Shown piece by piece: positions 16,647 through 18,840 of a stretch of DNA of 18,840 nt (positions are counted from its first letter, which is position 1; every line of letters starts with the position of its first letter). Below the pieces are notes generated by a model, which worked only from the letters and a program-made list of their open reading frames with translations, had not been told where the DNA came from and did not search any database. This stretch comes from Candidatus Segatella papionis (GTDB lineage: Bacteria; Bacteroidota; Bacteroidia; Bacteroidales; Bacteroidaceae): contig DBLF01000059.1 of the NCBI GenBank assembly GCA_002297965.1, positions 1 to 18,840 of the forward strand. Reading direction: 5' to 3'. The position numbers were made by a program, and so were the translations under genes.

Positions 16647-18019
16647 TACAAGTGATAGAACTCGGTGAATGCCTTGACGGTGTATTCGTGGTCTATGACG
16701 CTACCTGTCTCTCTGCAACTGTGCATGGCGAGGATGGCGTTACCCATATCCACTCCCTGCAATGGGATGCTGGAGGCAAGGATATTTCCCAAAGTGCTTC
16801 CACCTGCCACATCGCTGTGGTTGACGAATCGCTGGCAAGGTACGCCAGCTTTCTCGCAGATGCCTTCGAAGATGGCTGCTGAGGCTGCATCGCTCGCATA
16901 TTTCTGGGCTGCATTAAACTTGATGACAGGTCCACCGCCCAACATCGGATGGTTCGTAGGGTCGTACTTCTCGCTATAGTTAGGATGCCAAGCGTGGGCA
17001 TTGTCGGCAGAGACCATGAAAGCTCGTTCCACGGCCTGGTAATATGCCTCTTCCGTTCCGCTCTGTGCAAGGGCAATGCGCTTGAGCATATAAGAGAGGA
17101 ATGGGCTTCCTGCTCCTTGCTTGGTCTGCGAACCAGTCTCCTCGTTGTCGAAGAGGGCGAGGACTCTTGTTGTGTCGGATACTTCGGAAGATGCCTCTGA
17201 TGCATTCTTGGATGATGCCTCGGAAGTTGCAGCAATCATCGCTTCCACTCCTGCCCAACACATCGACAAGTCATCGAGTCTGCCTGACGAGATAAACTCA
17301 TCATGTGCTCCAAAGGTACAAGCTGGTGTGGCATCGGCAAGATAAAGGTCGAAGTCGAGAATATCCTCTTGTTTGATTTCCTTCTTACCGAATGGCTTGT
17401 CGTCACTTGTCATCGGATTCTTGTTGAGTTCTTCGAGAATCACATTCATCAAGAGATTGCCCTTTTCCAACTCATCATTGATGATGCCGAGGATTGGCAA
17501 CACGTCTTTCTGGCGACTCAACTTCACTCCATCATTCACCTGACGGTTGAAGTGGATGGCGAGGTTGCTAATCTGGAGCAATGGACGCTTGATGTGGAGC
17601 AGCAAGGTCTTTGGGTGCATCACATCGTCGCTCTTCACAATCACTCTACCTGCGAGTGTCAAAGGACGGTCGAACCAAGTGGACATAATCGGACCACCAT
17701 ATACCTCGGTGTTGAGTTTTACGATGCCGCCTTCGCAATCCATCTCAGCGTTTGGCTTGATGCGGAAGGTAGGGGAGTCGCAGTGAGCGCAAATCATGTG
17801 GAAGCCTGCATCGGCGATAGGTTGCTTGCCGATGTGGAAGGCATAGATGCTGGAGTCGTTCTTGGTAACGAAGAACTTGTCGCCTGCCTGAATCTTGCCC
17901 AGAGGCTCCTGTGTGTTGATGCGGCGGAAACCATGCTTTTCAAGTTCTGCCGCCATGTTCTTGACCGCCAAGAAATTCACTGGCGAAGCGTCAAGAAAAG
18001 ATAATAGTCGTTTAATCAT
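16646..18019 (-). CDS. M18-family aminopeptidase (aspartyl-type)
   Basis: Cytoplasmic zinc aminopeptidase of 457 residues, expected to form a large tetrahedral complex and trim N-terminal residues from peptides. M18 signatures in order: MICAHCDSPTFRIKP with metal ligand H79; SGRLDDLSMCWAGVEA with D249/D250; ALFDNEETGS with E293/E294; MVSADNAHAWHPNYSEKYDP with D339; GGGPVIK; and GNAILAMHSCRETG with H433. The usual HTD motif reads HCD here. A Ser-rich insert (SEASSKNASEASSEVS, 266-281) lies between the LDD and NEE motifs and is coded by a 24-bp tandem repeat. It follows the thiamine pyrophosphokinase by 63 bases on the same strand, with no evident terminator between them, so they may be co-transcribed. 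Confidence 0.93.
   Translation of the reverse strand: MIKRLLSFLDASPVNFLAVKNMAAELEKHGFRRINTQEPLGKIQAGDKFFVTKNDSSIYAFHIGKQPIADAGFHMICAHCDSPTFRIKPNAEMDCEGGIVKLNTEVYGGPIMSTWFDRPLTLAGRVIVKSDDVMHPKTLLLHIKRPLLQISNLAIHFNRQVNDGVKLSRQKDVLPILGIINDELEKGNLLMNVILEELNKNPMTSDDKPFGKKEIKQEDILDFDLYLADATPACTFGAHDEFISSGRLDDLSMCWAGVEAMIAATSEASSKNASEASSEVSDTTRVLALFDNEETGSQTKQGAGSPFLSYMLKRIALAQSGTEEAYYQAVERAFMVSADNAHAWHPNYSEKYDPTNHPMLGGGPVIKFNAAQKYASDAASAAIFEGICEKAGVPCQRFVNHSDVAGGSTLGNILASSIPLQGVDMGNAILAMHSCRETGSVIDHEYTVKAFTEFYHL
17177..17224 (-). repeat. 24-bp tandem repeat coding a Ser-rich insert in the M18 peptidase
   Basis: Two in-frame 24-base units on the minus strand code SEASSKNA and SEASSEVS. The shared part is TCNGAGGCATCNTCC. 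The insert lengthens a loop between two metal-binding motifs of a well conserved cytoplasmic enzyme. Confidence 0.75.
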
Positions 18020-18082
18020 ATCTTAGTCTGTTATTTATTTTAATGTAAGAAATCAAAAGATGCTTCCATAGGGGCATTTCCT

Positions 18083-18763
18083 TTATTTCGGCATCTTCGG
18101 CTCGAAAGTTCGGAAGAGGAGATAATTGCCATCTGCCTCTATTGTCACTTCGTCGCCTATGGCTTCGTTGAGTGCCCCTTGCCAAAGTTCTTGGTAAGCA
18201 TAGGGATTCCATTTGAACCCTTTGCCTGCAAGCTGGGTGCATCCGAAGTTGTAAATGCTGATTTGCTGGTGGACAAAGCTGTCGAAGTCTTGTACGCCTG
18301 ATGCTGGGGTGAAGTATCCATGGTCGGTTACCATCGTGACATCTAGGTGGAAATCCTTCATATACCTTATTAATAAGGAAATATTACCGAGGGTGTGGTC
18401 CTCTCGCTTGCCCGTGCTTCCTAAGTAAGCTATGCGACGGAATCCCTTGGCGATACAGAAGCGGGTAGCCTTGGTCTGGTCGTTGTCTTCTTGTTCGGAA
18501 ACTTGGTGCAGGATATCGGCGTATCTGCGCTTGAAGTCCTCTGGCAGAGAGTCGCCGTCGCCCACGATGGCATCGGGAGTGCCGCCATGCAAGATATGGT
18601 GCATGCCCGCTCCGTCGCAACAAATCAAGTATTTGGCGTGGTTGAGGATGGACAACGGGACGGCATGCGATGGGTAGTCGCCATCGCAAAGTATCACGGC
18701 ATCAAAGGTTGATGAGGCTGTGACGAGTGGATAAATATGTCGCTTTTCTTCTTTTTTACTCAT
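18083..18763 (-). CDS. Thiamine pyrophosphokinase (thiamine diphosphokinase)
   Basis: Cytoplasmic enzyme of 226 residues that transfers pyrophosphate from ATP to thiamine, making TPP directly. Family motifs: VILCDGDYPS near 23, LICCDGAGMHHIL (47-59), PDAIVGDGDSLPEDF (63-77), QEDNDQTKATRFC (91-103), and GSTGKREDHTLGNISLL (115-131). The smaller C-terminal beta domain (about 150-222) ends with GDEVTIEADGNYLLFRTFEP. It would trap thiamine brought in by the TPP-regulated receptor and PnuC-family permease coded at 8451-11352. Unlike that operon, its own promoter leaves no room for a riboswitch. A -7 box lies almost on the start codon. Confidence 0.93.
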   Translation of the reverse strand: MSKKEEKRHIYPLVTASSTFDAVILCDGDYPSHAVPLSILNHAKYLICCDGAGMHHILHGGTPDAIVGDGDSLPEDFKRRYADILHQVSEQEDNDQTKATRFCIAKGFRRIAYLGSTGKREDHTLGNISLLIRYMKDFHLDVTMVTDHGYFTPASGVQDFDSFVHQQISIYNFGCTQLAGKGFKWNPYAYQELWQGALNEAIGDEVTIEADGNYLLFRTFEPKMPK

Positions 18764-18767
18764 ATTT

Positions 18768-18784
18768 GCAAAAGTAATACTTTT
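18768..18784 (-). promoter_or_regulatory. Near-leaderless promoter of the thiamine pyrophosphokinase, with palindrome
   Basis: TACTTTTGC on the minus strand (18776-18768) matches the -7 consensus and ends 4 bases before the ATG. The predicted start (about 18765) gives a leader of roughly 0-3 bases. The box overlaps an odd-centred palindrome, AAAAGTA-A-TACTTTT (18770-18784), which could be an operator. No TTTG is seen 19-21 bases upstream. Confidence 0.55.
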
Positions 18785-18840
18785 CTTCGGAATACCATCT
18801 GCATTCCTTTATTTTTTAATAAATTTAGGGCAATATCATG

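Noticed and set aside
17303..18004. Plus-strand open frame of 233 codons
   Set aside because: It is antisense to the M18 peptidase, whose metal-binding motifs are all intact on the other strand.

Overview
The window reads as the chromosome of a gut-type Bacteroidales bacterium, most likely Prevotella/Segatella (S. copri-like). The reasons are Bacteroidota-style -7 promoter boxes (TAnnTTTGC, some with TTTG about 20 bases upstream) in front of several genes, a SusC/SusD pair, a TPP-riboswitch-controlled outer-membrane receptor plus PnuC-family operon, and protein sequences that resemble Prevotella. The species name is an inference. I see no phage, IS element, CRISPR array, tRNA or rRNA.

Layout, left to right. 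(1) 1-2270: uronate use, with the 3' part of kduI, a hairpin terminator, then an ExuT-like hexuronate/H+ symporter that ends at a terminator probably shared with the convergent nitroreductase. (2) 2300-6485: an NfsA-like nitroreductase on the minus strand. Divergent from it runs a plus-strand cluster: a stand-alone piece of an adenosylcobalamin-dependent ribonucleotide reductase, folB, a zinc N-acetylmuramoyl-L-alanine amidase with a SPOR-like tail, and an MCE/MlaD lipid-transport protein. (3) 6486-8390: an AT-rich intergenic region with a perfect DnaA box, then dnaA with a consensus promoter and a probably bidirectional terminator. (4) 8451-11644, minus strand: a thiamine uptake operon made of promoter, TPP riboswitch with a riboswitch-linked terminator, TonB-dependent receptor and PnuC/PnuT permease. 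(5) 11695-16436, plus strand: an orphan SusC/SusD pair with no glycosidase, protease or sensor beside it. (6) 16549-18840, minus strand: a four-copy 22-bp repeat and long hairpin between convergent genes, then an M18 aminopeptidase and a thiamine pyrophosphokinase with a near-leaderless promoter.

The receptor, the PnuT-like permease and the thiamine pyrophosphokinase fit one thiamine salvage route: outer-membrane import, inner-membrane import, then conversion to TPP, which feeds back on the riboswitch. The orphan SusC/SusD pair sits between the two halves of that route.

The observations I find most unusual are: serine-rich short-tandem-repeat insertions in three consecutive, unrelated genes (SusC, SusD, M18 peptidase); the stand-alone RNR C-terminal domain; the 22-bp-period repeat with a nearly perfect 21-bp hairpin; a TPP riboswitch with a triplicated 13-bp repeat in its variable arm and a duplicated aptamer segment in its terminator; and parS-like half-sites next to a DnaA box upstream of dnaA. 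I did not find a clearly new multi-gene system.
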